This document shows, one piece after another, positions 24,115-31,482 of a stretch of 47,619 bases of DNA (position 1 is its first letter; every line of letters starts with the position of its first letter). Origin of the DNA: an uncultured Prevotellaceae bacterium (GTDB lineage: Bacteria > Bacteroidota > Bacteroidia > Bacteroidales > Bacteroidaceae); the NCBI GenBank assembly GCA_946185285.1, contig CAMHIS010000012.1, positions 1 through 47,619 of the forward strand, written 5' to 3'. Under the pieces are notes generated by a model that was not told the origin of the DNA, searched no databases, and saw nothing but the letters and a program-made list of their open reading frames with translations. The translations under genes and the position numbers were made by a program.

Positions 24115-24137
24115 AATCAGAGAACCGTCCCCGCGAT
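24115..24137. repeat. REP palindrome R10, 5' of the RAYT gene
   Basis: AATCAGAGAACCGTCCCCGCGAT, lying 70 bp upstream of the transposase start. Confidence 0.8.
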
Positions 24138-24478
24138 TTTGCAAAAAAAATCAACTTTCGTGCATCCCCGACAAAACCGAAAAGCGGTCGTCGGGGGTGC
24201 AGGTTTTAAACTGTTTAAGAGTTTTGCCCTATTTTCTTGCTTTCGAACGTGATTGACTTGCGAATCGTGCTCAGGATTTTCTATTCCATCGTCAGTGGTT
24301 GTCTATAATTCAATCGTAGGTTATTGCCACTAAGGTTCGTTCTCCCATCCGCGAGGGAAGCCCATGACGTGATTCGACCATCCGTCCGCAGTATGCGCTC
24401 AAGGATTAAAGGGAGGGAGAGGTAAGTTACTTGTAATTCTAAATAAGTTGCCATATCTCAATATTTTCCTTGTTTCCA
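24138..24478 (+). other. Gene-free stretch with one hairpin
   Basis: Holds a hairpin with 12-bp arms TGCATCCCCGAC (24161-24172) / GTCGGGGGTGCA (24190-24201), one mismatch, 17-nt loop. Otherwise I see nothing I can support. Confidence 0.55.
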
Positions 24479-25300
24479 TTACTTTTTTATCTCATACCCT
24501 TTCACTATGATTGGTGGACAGGCTGGTAACTTACGCATTTTCCCCTTTACGGCATTACGGGCATAGCTGCTTTTGAAGTTGGAAGGAAAGAAAACACCTC
24601 CATTTCCTTTATGATCGACGACGCTGACGCAGATGCAATACTTCTTTTTCCCCTTCAGCAGGATGTCTTCGTCAGGCCTGACACTGAATTGTTTTCCGTT
24701 GTCAGCGGGTGAAATTTGCTTGTAGATGGGCTTGTTCATGATGTTAACGAAGCGCTTCCCCTGTAGTTCATAAACGTTAAAACTCAGTACGCACTCATCA
24801 TACTTACATGTGGCGACTGTTAGCAGAATGTCACTCAGGACATAGTCCTTTCTGCTTTTGAATATCGGCCCCCATTCGGTATCCCCATTCTGGTCTCCAA
24901 CGAAGCCGACTGTCGACATCCTTATCCACGACTTGCCTGAGAGAGTGTGTGGCTTGTTCTTCTTGCCTACCACGACTTCGGCCAGTTCGACCACTTTGTC
25001 CTTCATCGTGACGGTCAGTTGCTGCCCATTTGAATAGATCTCATAGGGAATGACGGCATTCTGGAATGACACATGGGTAAACACCAAATCGTTCTTTCGA
25101 TTGGCAGGTATCTCTATTGTGAAGTTACCGTTGGCATCCGATATCGTGCCGACGCTGTCTGCTTCAAAACCTAAACTAACGTATTCAATCGTTTCGCCTC
25201 GTTCATTGACAATATGGCCTTTGACAATGGTCTGTGCCGATACCGGCGATGCTGCTGTCATGATGGCAATTAGCATCGCAAAAACAAGAATCTTTTTCAT
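24479..25300 (-). CDS. Secreted protein with carboxypeptidase-D-like regulatory domain
   Basis: A signal peptide (residues 1-22) leads into a CarboxypepD_reg-like beta-sandwich (VKGHIVNERGETIEYVSLGF, ISDANGNFTIEIPA, residues ~25-110). This domain usually forms the plug extension of TonB receptors but stands alone here. The C-terminal half has SGKSWIRMSTVGFVGDQNGD and a conserved-looking VRPDEDILLKGKKKYCICV and is not assignable by eye. It is third in an operon with a DUF2975 protein and a small regulator. Confidence 0.78.
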   Translation of the reverse strand: MKKILVFAMLIAIMTAASPVSAQTIVKGHIVNERGETIEYVSLGFEADSVGTISDANGNFTIEIPANRKNDLVFTHVSFQNAVIPYEIYSNGQQLTVTMKDKVVELAEVVVGKKNKPHTLSGKSWIRMSTVGFVGDQNGDTEWGPIFKSRKDYVLSDILLTVATCKYDECVLSFNVYELQGKRFVNIMNKPIYKQISPADNGKQFSVRPDEDILLKGKKKYCICVSVVDHKGNGGVFFPSNFKSSYARNAVKGKMRKLPACPPIIVKGYEIKK

Positions 25301-25303
25301 CTT

Positions 25304-25510
25304 CTATTCTTCGCTACTATAGTCCAATATATCTGCCGGCGTACAATCCAATGCCTTACAAATGGCATCAAGTGTTGTAAAGCGTATGGCCTTAGCCTTA
25401 CCCGTTTTCAGTTTCGAAAGGTTTGTGATAGTGATGCCAACTCGCTCAGACAATTCATTAAGCGAGATTTTCCTCTTGGCCATCATCACGTCTAAGTTTA
25501 CAACTATCAT
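25304..25510 (-). CDS. Small XRE regulator (YozG type)
   Basis: A 68-residue protein that is essentially one HTH domain: KISLNELSERVGITITNLSK, then FTTLDAICKALDCTPADIL. Genes like this regularly sit beside a DUF2975 membrane protein, as here (12-bp gap). Probably a repressor of its own operon. Confidence 0.88.
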   Translation of the reverse strand: MIVVNLDVMMAKRKISLNELSERVGITITNLSKLKTGKAKAIRFTTLDAICKALDCTPADILDYSSEE

Positions 25511-25522
25511 CTGCTGCCCTCC

Positions 25523-26008
25523 CTATACCGTTAAGTCGTGTTCTGCTGCAACCTGACAGCCCATCTTGTACAAGATACCAAAAACGAGTAAGATAAGAGA
25601 TTGCACAAACGGATTTGAAGTAAGGGCTATTGCTGCAGGGCCTTCAGAAATGAATGCCTGGTCAAGATTGTCTGATGCTACTGTCTGAAGGAATATCAAT
25701 AGAACGGCAATAAAGATAAGCCTGACGTTCTTTTTAGGGAACAGTTCCTCATGCTGGATTCCTTTGATGAGGTTGATAAAGAAAGCCACACAAACGCCTA
25801 TGACAGCCAACGTCAGCACTATATATAATAGGAATACAGTGGAGACAAACAAGACTTGGTTTTGTTTTGCTTCCCAATGAATATGACTGCCTGTAGTATC
25901 AAACACCTGGTGATAGCTTTGATAACACAGGAATACGAACCATACGGCACAAAAGAACAATGCCACATAACTGAGCCATTTCAGCGTCATAGTCAATTTC
26001 TCATTCAT
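25523..26008 (-). CDS. DUF2975 membrane protein
   Basis: A 161-residue protein with four predicted membrane helices (about residues 10-29, 53-75, 96-110, 130-147), matching DUF2975. The motif GIQHEELFPKKNVRL between helices 2 and 3 is typical. Function unknown; the pairing with a YozG-type regulator is conserved. It is the first gene of the operon. Confidence 0.85.
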   Translation of the reverse strand: MNEKLTMTLKWLSYVALFFCAVWFVFLCYQSYHQVFDTTGSHIHWEAKQNQVLFVSTVFLLYIVLTLAVIGVCVAFFINLIKGIQHEELFPKKNVRLIFIAVLLIFLQTVASDNLDQAFISEGPAAIALTSNPFVQSLILLVFGILYKMGCQVAAEHDLTV

Positions 26009-26040
26009 AGCGAAAATCTATTAATCTGTTATTATGGCTG

Positions 26041-26073
26041 CAAAGGTAATCACATTTGTCGAAAAACGACAAA
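26041..26073 (-). promoter_or_regulatory. DUF2975 operon promoter (-33 TTTG, -7 TACCTTTG)
   Basis: Minus-strand TTTG at 26070-26073, 21-bp spacer, TACCTTTG at 26041-26048, 32 bases from the ATG at 26008. Confidence 0.65.
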
Positions 26074-26093
26074 TAATAGATGTTAATTAACTA

Positions 26094-27182
26094 TTATTTA
26101 ACTGAATTCGTATATGATTGCAGAGATATTGTGTCATGGATTTCTGCCATGACTTCATAGACAGACCTAACTGATTGCAAGTCTGTGAGGACATGATTTT
26201 GACGGCTCTCAACAGCATCAATGAAAGTTTGCAGTTCGCCGAAGTAGCCTTGCGAATAGATTTGGTTGTTAAGGAGTATGGGGGTGTTGCGGACATAGAG
26301 GTGCTCAATGGTTTTGTTAAACTGGCGAACTTTCTCGATGGGAATGCTGAGGATGGTGGTTGGTATTGGTTCAAAGGTCAGTTCTTCCATCTGCGAGAGC
26401 CGATAGATGCCTTTTGACGTGCTGACCTTCAGAGATTCTTCAGCAGCTGTCCAAGTGTAAGCAGTAGAGAGTTCGAGGGTGCCGACGATGTGGGGATGGC
26501 GGAGCATGAGAACGCAGGAGTCTTTAGCAACTTGTTGGCAAGCAAGGACTTCTGCCTTGCCGAAAAGGTAAGTTACGAGGTCGAGGGGATGGATGAACAA
26601 GTCAAACAACGCATTGCCCTCGGGGTAGGCTCCTGTGAGGTAATGAAGATCATAACTTACAAGACGCTCTTTGACGAGACGGCTCTTGAGAATCTGCACG
26701 GCTGGAGCATGACGTTTCTGTAGTCCAACCATAGTGACAGGTGAAAGGCTACGGGTAGGCGCGTAAGCGGGAATGCCATAAAGTCGTTGTAGGTCAATCA
26801 GTTTATCGAGTTCTGCAAGCGTCTGGCAGGGAGGTTTTTCTATGAACAGCGACTTCCCGCTTTTCAGTACTTGCGAGGCGATGGAGAAATGTGCAGAAGG
26901 CGAGGCTGAAACGAATACGCCTTTGATGGTCTCGTCAGTGAGGATATCGTCAATCGATGCCGTTGCTTTCACATACGGGTATTTCCTTTCTATGAGCCGC
27001 GCTTTCCTTTCCGATGTGACGCAGATGAGCTTCAAGGGCACGCCAAGATAATGGAGCACAGGATAAAGATTGGTGAGCGAGTGCTGGCCCATGCCCACGA
27101 AGGCATAAGAATACTGGTACGTTTGGGCAAGGAAACGCTCTGTGCGAAGGTATTTATAACGGTCTATGAGCTGTTGTATCAT
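26094..27182 (-). CDS. Gfo/Idh/MocA-family oxidoreductase
   Basis: NAD(P)-dependent sugar-type dehydrogenase. The N-terminal Rossmann fold has FVGMGQHSLTNLYPVL and the family motif LFIEKPPCQT near residue 120; the C-terminal domain has the HPLDLVTYLFG helix. The Lys of EKPP is present. An N-terminal extension of about 25 residues precedes the usual start. Its start overlaps the radical SAM stop by 4 bp, so the two probably act in one pathway; the substrate is unknown. Confidence 0.86.
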   Translation of the reverse strand: MIQQLIDRYKYLRTERFLAQTYQYSYAFVGMGQHSLTNLYPVLHYLGVPLKLICVTSERKARLIERKYPYVKATASIDDILTDETIKGVFVSASPSAHFSIASQVLKSGKSLFIEKPPCQTLAELDKLIDLQRLYGIPAYAPTRSLSPVTMVGLQKRHAPAVQILKSRLVKERLVSYDLHYLTGAYPEGNALFDLFIHPLDLVTYLFGKAEVLACQQVAKDSCVLMLRHPHIVGTLELSTAYTWTAAEESLKVSTSKGIYRLSQMEELTFEPIPTTILSIPIEKVRQFNKTIEHLYVRNTPILLNNQIYSQGYFGELQTFIDAVESRQNHVLTDLQSVRSVYEVMAEIHDTISLQSYTNSVK

Positions 27183-28234
27183 AATTCTTTAAATAATTGG
27201 CGATAGGTTGTACATGGGTCTTCTGTCCACTGATATGGGCCGTAGAATTTCTCAATAAGCTGTTTGGGCAGGATTCGCTCAAAGCTTCGCATGAGGATGA
27301 TGTCGTATTTGCGGTGGAAGTTTATCCAGCAGTCATTGCAATTCATGGAATAGTGGCACTGCGTCTGGCAGGATGTCGCGCCGTTGAAGATGTCATCGAG
27401 CGACTGATGATGGATATTACCTAGTACGACATCAAGATTCTGACAGAGGGGCACGTCACCGTTACTATGGATGACAAGACTACTCATGATACTCTGACAG
27501 CGCAAGCGCAAATGTCCGTTGCGCCACTGGTCGTAAAGTGCCACAAAGTCATAGTTTTCTTGCGTCTGGTGTATGTTTGCAGGAATCTGATTGATGAAGT
27601 TCGAAGCTGTCAGCAGCTCTCTCGTTGTATCGAAGAAGGCCATCGTGCCGTAGATGCCGATGCGTACATCCACGCCGTATTGCTTGGCAATGTCAATGAC
27701 GAAGGCCATATCATCGAAGTTGTTCCAGGGCGAAAGGCAGAACATCAGCGACAAGGGCACCTCGTCCTTCAGCGCCTCTACCACTTGAATAACCTTATCG
27801 TAGCCATCGCGGCCTCGCATCCGCTGGTAGGTCTCGCGGTCACCGTCGAGAGAGACATACAGATGTCGGGGCTGATAGCGACGAACTGCCTCAATGACCC
27901 GACGGGGCGCGAGACAATTGGAAAGCAGCGTGTAGTTCGGGTGATGCTCGCGAAACCATGCCATGATTTCCGACGCTTGCGGGTGGAGGACGAACTCGCC
28001 GCCCTCCAGTCCTACGGTAGTCCGTTTGGTGACACACTTACTTTGCATGATTCGCTTGATGTCGTCGAGAGAAAGATGCTCCACTGGCTTCTGCCAGATG
28101 TTACAGTGCTTGCAGCGCGACTGGCAAGCCGTTGTTGAGTAGATCATCAGTTGCGACAGCCGCTTGTGGCGTGGCCGCATGATGTTGTTCAGATAGAGTA
28201 GCCCGTTATAGGCATAGTCATAAAATGAATACAT
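27179..28234 (-). CDS. Radical SAM protein with SPASM-like C-terminus
   Basis: A 351-residue [4Fe-4S] AdoMet enzyme. CQSRCKHCNIW gives the CX3CX2C cluster site, GLEGGEFVLHP is the GGE-like AdoMet motif, and LYVSLDGDRETYQRMRG is the next barrel strand. The C-terminal Cys cluster (CQNLD, CQTQCHYSMNCNDCW) suggests an auxiliary cluster as in SPASM or twitch enzymes. No peptide precursor was found nearby. Leading transcription is a candidate ECF-type promoter (28258-28290) that overlaps the terminator of the lipoprotein gene. Confidence 0.87.
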   Translation of the reverse strand: MYSFYDYAYNGLLYLNNIMRPRHKRLSQLMIYSTTACQSRCKHCNIWQKPVEHLSLDDIKRIMQSKCVTKRTTVGLEGGEFVLHPQASEIMAWFREHHPNYTLLSNCLAPRRVIEAVRRYQPRHLYVSLDGDRETYQRMRGRDGYDKVIQVVEALKDEVPLSLMFCLSPWNNFDDMAFVIDIAKQYGVDVRIGIYGTMAFFDTTRELLTASNFINQIPANIHQTQENYDFVALYDQWRNGHLRLRCQSIMSSLVIHSNGDVPLCQNLDVVLGNIHHQSLDDIFNGATSCQTQCHYSMNCNDCWINFHRKYDIILMRSFERILPKQLIEKFYGPYQWTEDPCTTYRQLFKEL

Positions 28235-28279
28235 AAAAAATGGTTGCAGTTTCTAACTATATAGTCTGAAACCGCAACC
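28232..28279 (-). terminator. Intrinsic terminator after the lipoprotein gene
   Basis: Minus-strand stem GGTTGCGGTTTC, 14-nt loop, GAAACTGCAACC (one G-T pair), then ATTTTTTATG. The U-tract overlaps the start codon of the radical SAM gene. Confidence 0.75.
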
Positions 28280-28290
28280 AATGACTGCAC
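28258..28290 (-). promoter_or_regulatory. Candidate ECF-type promoter P1 (radical SAM operon)
   Basis: Minus strand: GTGCAGTC (28283-28290), 14 bp, CAGACTATATA (28258-28268), ending 23 bases before the ATG at 28234. Both boxes and the spacing are identical to P2. The second box falls in the loop of the terminator hairpin. Confidence 0.55.
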
Positions 28291-28301
28291 AGGGCGAGTG
28301 A

Positions 28302-28853
28302 TTATTTTCTCAGTTTGCCTTTGCTTTCGAGATAGTAAGTGAACAACTCCCACTGTCCGACACGCTTCTTAATGTTTGCCTTCACTTCGTCGGTGTCGAT
28401 GAACTGTGAGGGATAGCAGTCGTGCAGAAAATAATGGCCGTGATTGGGGTCGGTAATCACGTCATAATGCAAGACAAGGTCCGTGAATATCATACTGTGA
28501 AAATCACTGACAAAACTGCTGACCACAAACAGGTCTGCGTCGCCCAGACAGAATTTGATTTCACGGTATGGCTCCAACCGTCTGTAGAGCGGTTCGTCCA
28601 TATTCCTAAATTTGATTTCGCGAGTGGTAATGTTGAACCATTCGATGTCATCCTCGGTGAAAAGGACATCTTGCGCATCACCGACAGAGCGCGTCCCTGA
28701 CTCACTGATACCACAGACATAAAGTGTGGCTTTTTCTACGGGGTCAGTCGTGAAGAGCTCCTCTGGTTCGTTGTCAATACTGCTGCAGGCAGTCACTGTC
28801 ATGCCGGCTATGGCTATCGCCATCATCCAAGCGAGGTGTTTGTAATGTTTCAT
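28302..28853 (-). CDS. Lipoprotein of unknown function, candidate member of the sigma-barrel regulon
   Basis: The signal peptide MKHYKHLAWMMAIAIAGMTVTAC has a lipobox Cys at residue 23. The mature part is one domain of about 155 residues with strands around WFNITTREIKFRN and FCLGDADLFVVSSF. I do not recognise a family. It is preceded by P2, shares box sequences with the sigma-barrel gene, and is followed by a terminator. Confidence 0.75.
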   Translation of the reverse strand: MKHYKHLAWMMAIAIAGMTVTACSSIDNEPEELFTTDPVEKATLYVCGISESGTRSVGDAQDVLFTEDDIEWFNITTREIKFRNMDEPLYRRLEPYREIKFCLGDADLFVVSSFVSDFHSMIFTDLVLHYDVITDPNHGHYFLHDCYPSQFIDTDEVKANIKKRVGQWELFTYYLESKGKLRK

Positions 28854-28887
28854 ATTCTTCAGAGTTTAAAATAATGGTCTCTCTATT

Positions 28888-28920
28888 TATATAGTCTGCC
28901 GGACTCTGAAAAGACTGCAC
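28888..28920 (-). promoter_or_regulatory. Candidate ECF-type promoter P2 (lipoprotein gene)
   Basis: Minus strand: GTGCAGTCTTTTC, then CAGACTATATA (28888-28898) at 14 bp from GTGCAGTC (28913-28920), 35 bases before the ATG. TTCGTGCAGTCTTTTC is shared exactly with P3. Confidence 0.6.
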
Positions 28921-28936
28921 GAAACATAAATAAATA

Positions 28937-29226
28937 TCATAGCAACCAGTCCTCGGTCTTCAGGCCTTCGATTCGACTGAAATGCTTTGTATTGTGAGTC
29001 ACAACGACAAGGGCGTTCTCACGCGCTGTGATGCCGATGAGCAAGTCAAAATCCTCAATGGTCAAGCCAATGGACTCCAGCCGTACCTTCTCACGGCTGA
29101 ATGCATCGGCAATGTCGTCGATGCCAACGGTGTCGTAATAGTCTATCAGCAGCCGCGCACATGCTCGTTACCACGCAACAACTCAATGCAGGTCGAAGTG
29201 TCGAGAATGTATTTCAGTTCGGCCAT
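28937..29226 (-). pseudogene. VapC-like PIN-domain toxin, broken
   Basis: ATG at 29226 opens MAELKYILDTSTCIELLRGNE, the first PIN strand with its Asp, then stops after about 22 codons. Another frame carries the rest: AFSREKVRLESIGLTIEDFD, LLIGITARENALVVVTHNTK and HFSRIEGLKTEDWLL-stop. About 35 residues are missing at the junction. It starts 3 bp after the antitoxin gene. Confidence 0.85.
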
Positions 29227-29229
29227 AAC

Positions 29230-29469
29230 TTAAAACTTAGGATAGGTGTTCGTGGTACGTCCGGCGCGTATCTGAGCCAAGATTTCGTCCGTAGTGCGCT
29301 CATCGTCGGCCCATCCCCCGAAGAACTGGTCCATCTCTTTTGCCACACGCTCACGACGTGCGGCCTCGGTCTCAGTGACGCTTTCTGCCAGACGGCGCGA
29401 CAAGGCGAGGCGCTCACTAGGTGAAAGGCGCTGAGCCTTTGCCCAAAGATTGTCTATTGATATGCCCAT
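29230..29469 (-). CDS. VapB-like antitoxin, orphaned
   Basis: A 79-residue protein with a helical N-terminal half (LWAKAQRLSPSERLALSRRL) and an acidic-basic C-terminal tail. It resembles the small antitoxins that precede PIN toxins in Bacteroidota. Its toxin is broken, so it may persist only as a DNA-binding or protective relic. Confidence 0.7.
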   Translation of the reverse strand: MGISIDNLWAKAQRLSPSERLALSRRLAESVTETEAARRERVAKEMDQFFGGWADDERTTDEILAQIRAGRTTNTYPKF

Positions 29470-29496
29470 AGTTGCAATTCTTTAATGATACGGGTG

Positions 29497-29504
29497 CAAA
29501 AATA
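29497..29504 (-). promoter_or_regulatory. -7 box TATTTTTG of the vapB-like gene
   Basis: Plus-strand CAAAAATA, 27 bases upstream of the ATG at 29469. Confidence 0.45.
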
Positions 29505-29623
29505 CAAAAATATTTTGATTAATTATGCTATCGCTCAAAAAAAAAATATAAACCGGCGAAAAAGAGTGGAGAAAGAGGTGTAGGACTTCCGTTGTGACGG
29601 TCTATTCCATATCTCAATCGTCA

Positions 29624-31342
29624 TCACCACGTGAATCTGATGCCCAGCGGCAGAGAGAACGTAAACGGATGTTCAGTGCGGTAGGTCTCGATGTCGCTCT
29701 GCATCGGGATATAGTACTGCAGACTTGGCTCCGCGAAGAAACCGACGTTAGGTGTCAGGTGATATTGCAGGCCAAGGCCGAAGGTGGTAGAGAACTGCCA
29801 CGGTGCGCGGATGGCAGTCTTGTCGCTGGCCTCATACAGACCATTCACATAGAAGTCAGACTGGAGGGCTGAATGGATGGGGATTTCAGTTGTCAGACCG
29901 AGACTGCCGTAGATGCCCCATCGTTTTCTACCATACATATTATATATACCCTTTACAGGGATGTCTAGATAATGGATGGTCTGGTGCTCGCGGATGGTGT
30001 TCTTGCCGAGGCAAGCGTCTCCATCTGTCGCCGAGCGGCCATCTGCTCCAATCTCGAAGTCAGATGTCAGACGGCAGTAGCCGAGACCTGACTCCAGTCC
30101 GAAGCGATTGTCCAGTCTGTATTTCAGAGCCAGCGACCATGTGACAGGCATCTGGTGGTGGCTTGTACGCAGAATCTTGTCTTCACCCGGGCGGTTGGCA
30201 TTGTTCAGGGCGATGCGCATGATGACGCTGCGGGTCTTGTCGCTCACGGCATCGGGATTATTCGCCAGATAGACAGCGTAGTCCGTCCAGTTGTCAATGC
30301 CGCTCGGTACAGTCGGTTCATGGCCTGAAGGCAGAGGCTGTACATCTGACGGTGCGGGCTTAAAGCTGAACGGCTGATTATATCGGTTCTGCTCGTCGAA
30401 CTGCCCTGCGTATGCCAGCTGCAACGACCACTTCTTTTCGTTACTCATGCTGATGGTTGGCTCGTCAGGGAATAGATGAGGCAACTCTACCTCGCGAATA
30501 ATCTTTGCCGTATCGTTTGATACAGTGTCAGTAATCGTCTGCTCTTGAGCTACTATATTAGTCAAGGTGTCTACCGTGATGGTATCCGCCGTCTGGGCGA
30601 CTTTCAATTGAAGTGGCCTTTGAATAATCACAGGGCTTTCTGGTCGTTCCGTCACAGATTCTCTCTGAGATTCTTTCGGCGTCGCTTTCTGCTTTGCCAC
30701 AACTGGCGACGGCTGGTGCTCACCGCCGTCTTCATCATTGACCGCAGTATCACCTTTCCTGAACAAGAAGAGCGTAATGGGGACAAGCAGCAACAGAAGC
30801 ACGGCAGCCCAATACTGCCGCATCATCTTACGCAGCATCTTCTTCGCCCGTGCCAGTTGCGACGATGACGAATGTGGCTCAATACCCAGCATATCGGCTA
30901 TCTCCCTGTGCGACAATCCATCGAACACTGACAAACGGAATACCTGGCCATAGCCTTCCGGCAAACGCTCAATGAGACGCAGAACATCCTCCAACGGCAT
31001 TCCTCTGACCTCTGCTTTTTCTTCGGGCATGGGCATTTGCTCAGCTTCTTTCAATGACACGAAAGGTTTAGCCAATAGATGGTCTTTGTATTTCGAAGCC
31101 ACATTCCTCGTTATCGACATCATCCATGCCTCAGCCTTCCGGTCATCGCGCAATTTGTCGAATGAAGTGAAGATAATCACGAAAGCATCATGTAATACAT
31201 CGTTGACAGCATCTTCATCACTGATATACCGACGGCACACGCCCCTCATCCTCTTGGCGTATGCCTTATACAGTTCTCCGAGAGCCTCAGCGTCTCCTTG
31301 CCTGCATTGTTCTATCAGCCGTGTTATCTCCATCGTTAACAT
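29624..31342 (-). CDS. ECF sigma factor fused to transmembrane helix and outer-membrane beta-barrel
   Basis: A single 572-residue frame. Residues ~5-85 are sigma region 2 (EALGELYKAYAKRM, DAVNDVLHDAFVIIFTSFDK, EAWMMSITRNVA). Residues ~115-172 are region 4 (LPEGYGQVFRLSVFDGLSHR, EIADMLGIE, SQLARAKKML). A basic stretch leads into one membrane helix (~178-194, WAAVLLLLLVPITLFLF), which puts the sigma part in the cytoplasm by the positive-inside rule. Residues ~195-300 form a polar Pro/Thr-rich linker, long enough to cross the periplasm. Residues ~303-572 show alternating strands (WSLQLAYAGQ, WSLALKYRLD, FGLESGLGY, WGIYGSLGL) and end in FTFSLPLGIRFTW, with the terminal aromatic typical of BAM substrates. 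No FecR-type anti-sigma gene is adjacent. The start may be MEITRL at 31333. Confidence 0.88.
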   Translation of the reverse strand: MLTMEITRLIEQCRQGDAEALGELYKAYAKRMRGVCRRYISDEDAVNDVLHDAFVIIFTSFDKLRDDRKAEAWMMSITRNVASKYKDHLLAKPFVSLKEAEQMPMPEEKAEVRGMPLEDVLRLIERLPEGYGQVFRLSVFDGLSHREIADMLGIEPHSSSSQLARAKKMLRKMMRQYWAAVLLLLLVPITLFLFRKGDTAVNDEDGGEHQPSPVVAKQKATPKESQRESVTERPESPVIIQRPLQLKVAQTADTITVDTLTNIVAQEQTITDTVSNDTAKIIREVELPHLFPDEPTISMSNEKKWSLQLAYAGQFDEQNRYNQPFSFKPAPSDVQPLPSGHEPTVPSGIDNWTDYAVYLANNPDAVSDKTRSVIMRIALNNANRPGEDKILRTSHHQMPVTWSLALKYRLDNRFGLESGLGYCRLTSDFEIGADGRSATDGDACLGKNTIREHQTIHYLDIPVKGIYNMYGRKRWGIYGSLGLTTEIPIHSALQSDFYVNGLYEASDKTAIRAPWQFSTTFGLGLQYHLTPNVGFFAEPSLQYYIPMQSDIETYRTEHPFTFSLPLGIRFTW

Positions 31343-31354
31343 AACGTCTCTATC

Positions 31355-31387
31355 CTTTATGTATGTCTATAACGGAAAAGACTGCAC
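31355..31387 (-). promoter_or_regulatory. Candidate ECF-type promoter P3 (sigma-barrel gene, autoregulation)
   Basis: Minus strand: GTGCAGTC (31380-31387) within TTCGTGCAGTCTTTTC, then CATAC at the same 14-bp distance. It ends 12 bases before the first ATG. The second box is weaker than in P1/P2. Confidence 0.5.
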
Positions 31388-31469
31388 GAAAACACAAACT
31401 TTTTGGAAGTTTTTACACTTTTCCACAAAAAACTCGTGCTTCGTATTCCCTCATTCCAATAAGAATGAT

Positions 31470-31477
31470 TACCTTTG
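31470..31477 (+). promoter_or_regulatory. -7 box TACCTTTG of the nuclease gene
   Basis: Only 5 bases separate the box from the ATG at 31483, so the mRNA would be nearly leaderless. Confidence 0.6.
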
Positions 31478-31482
31478 CAGCC

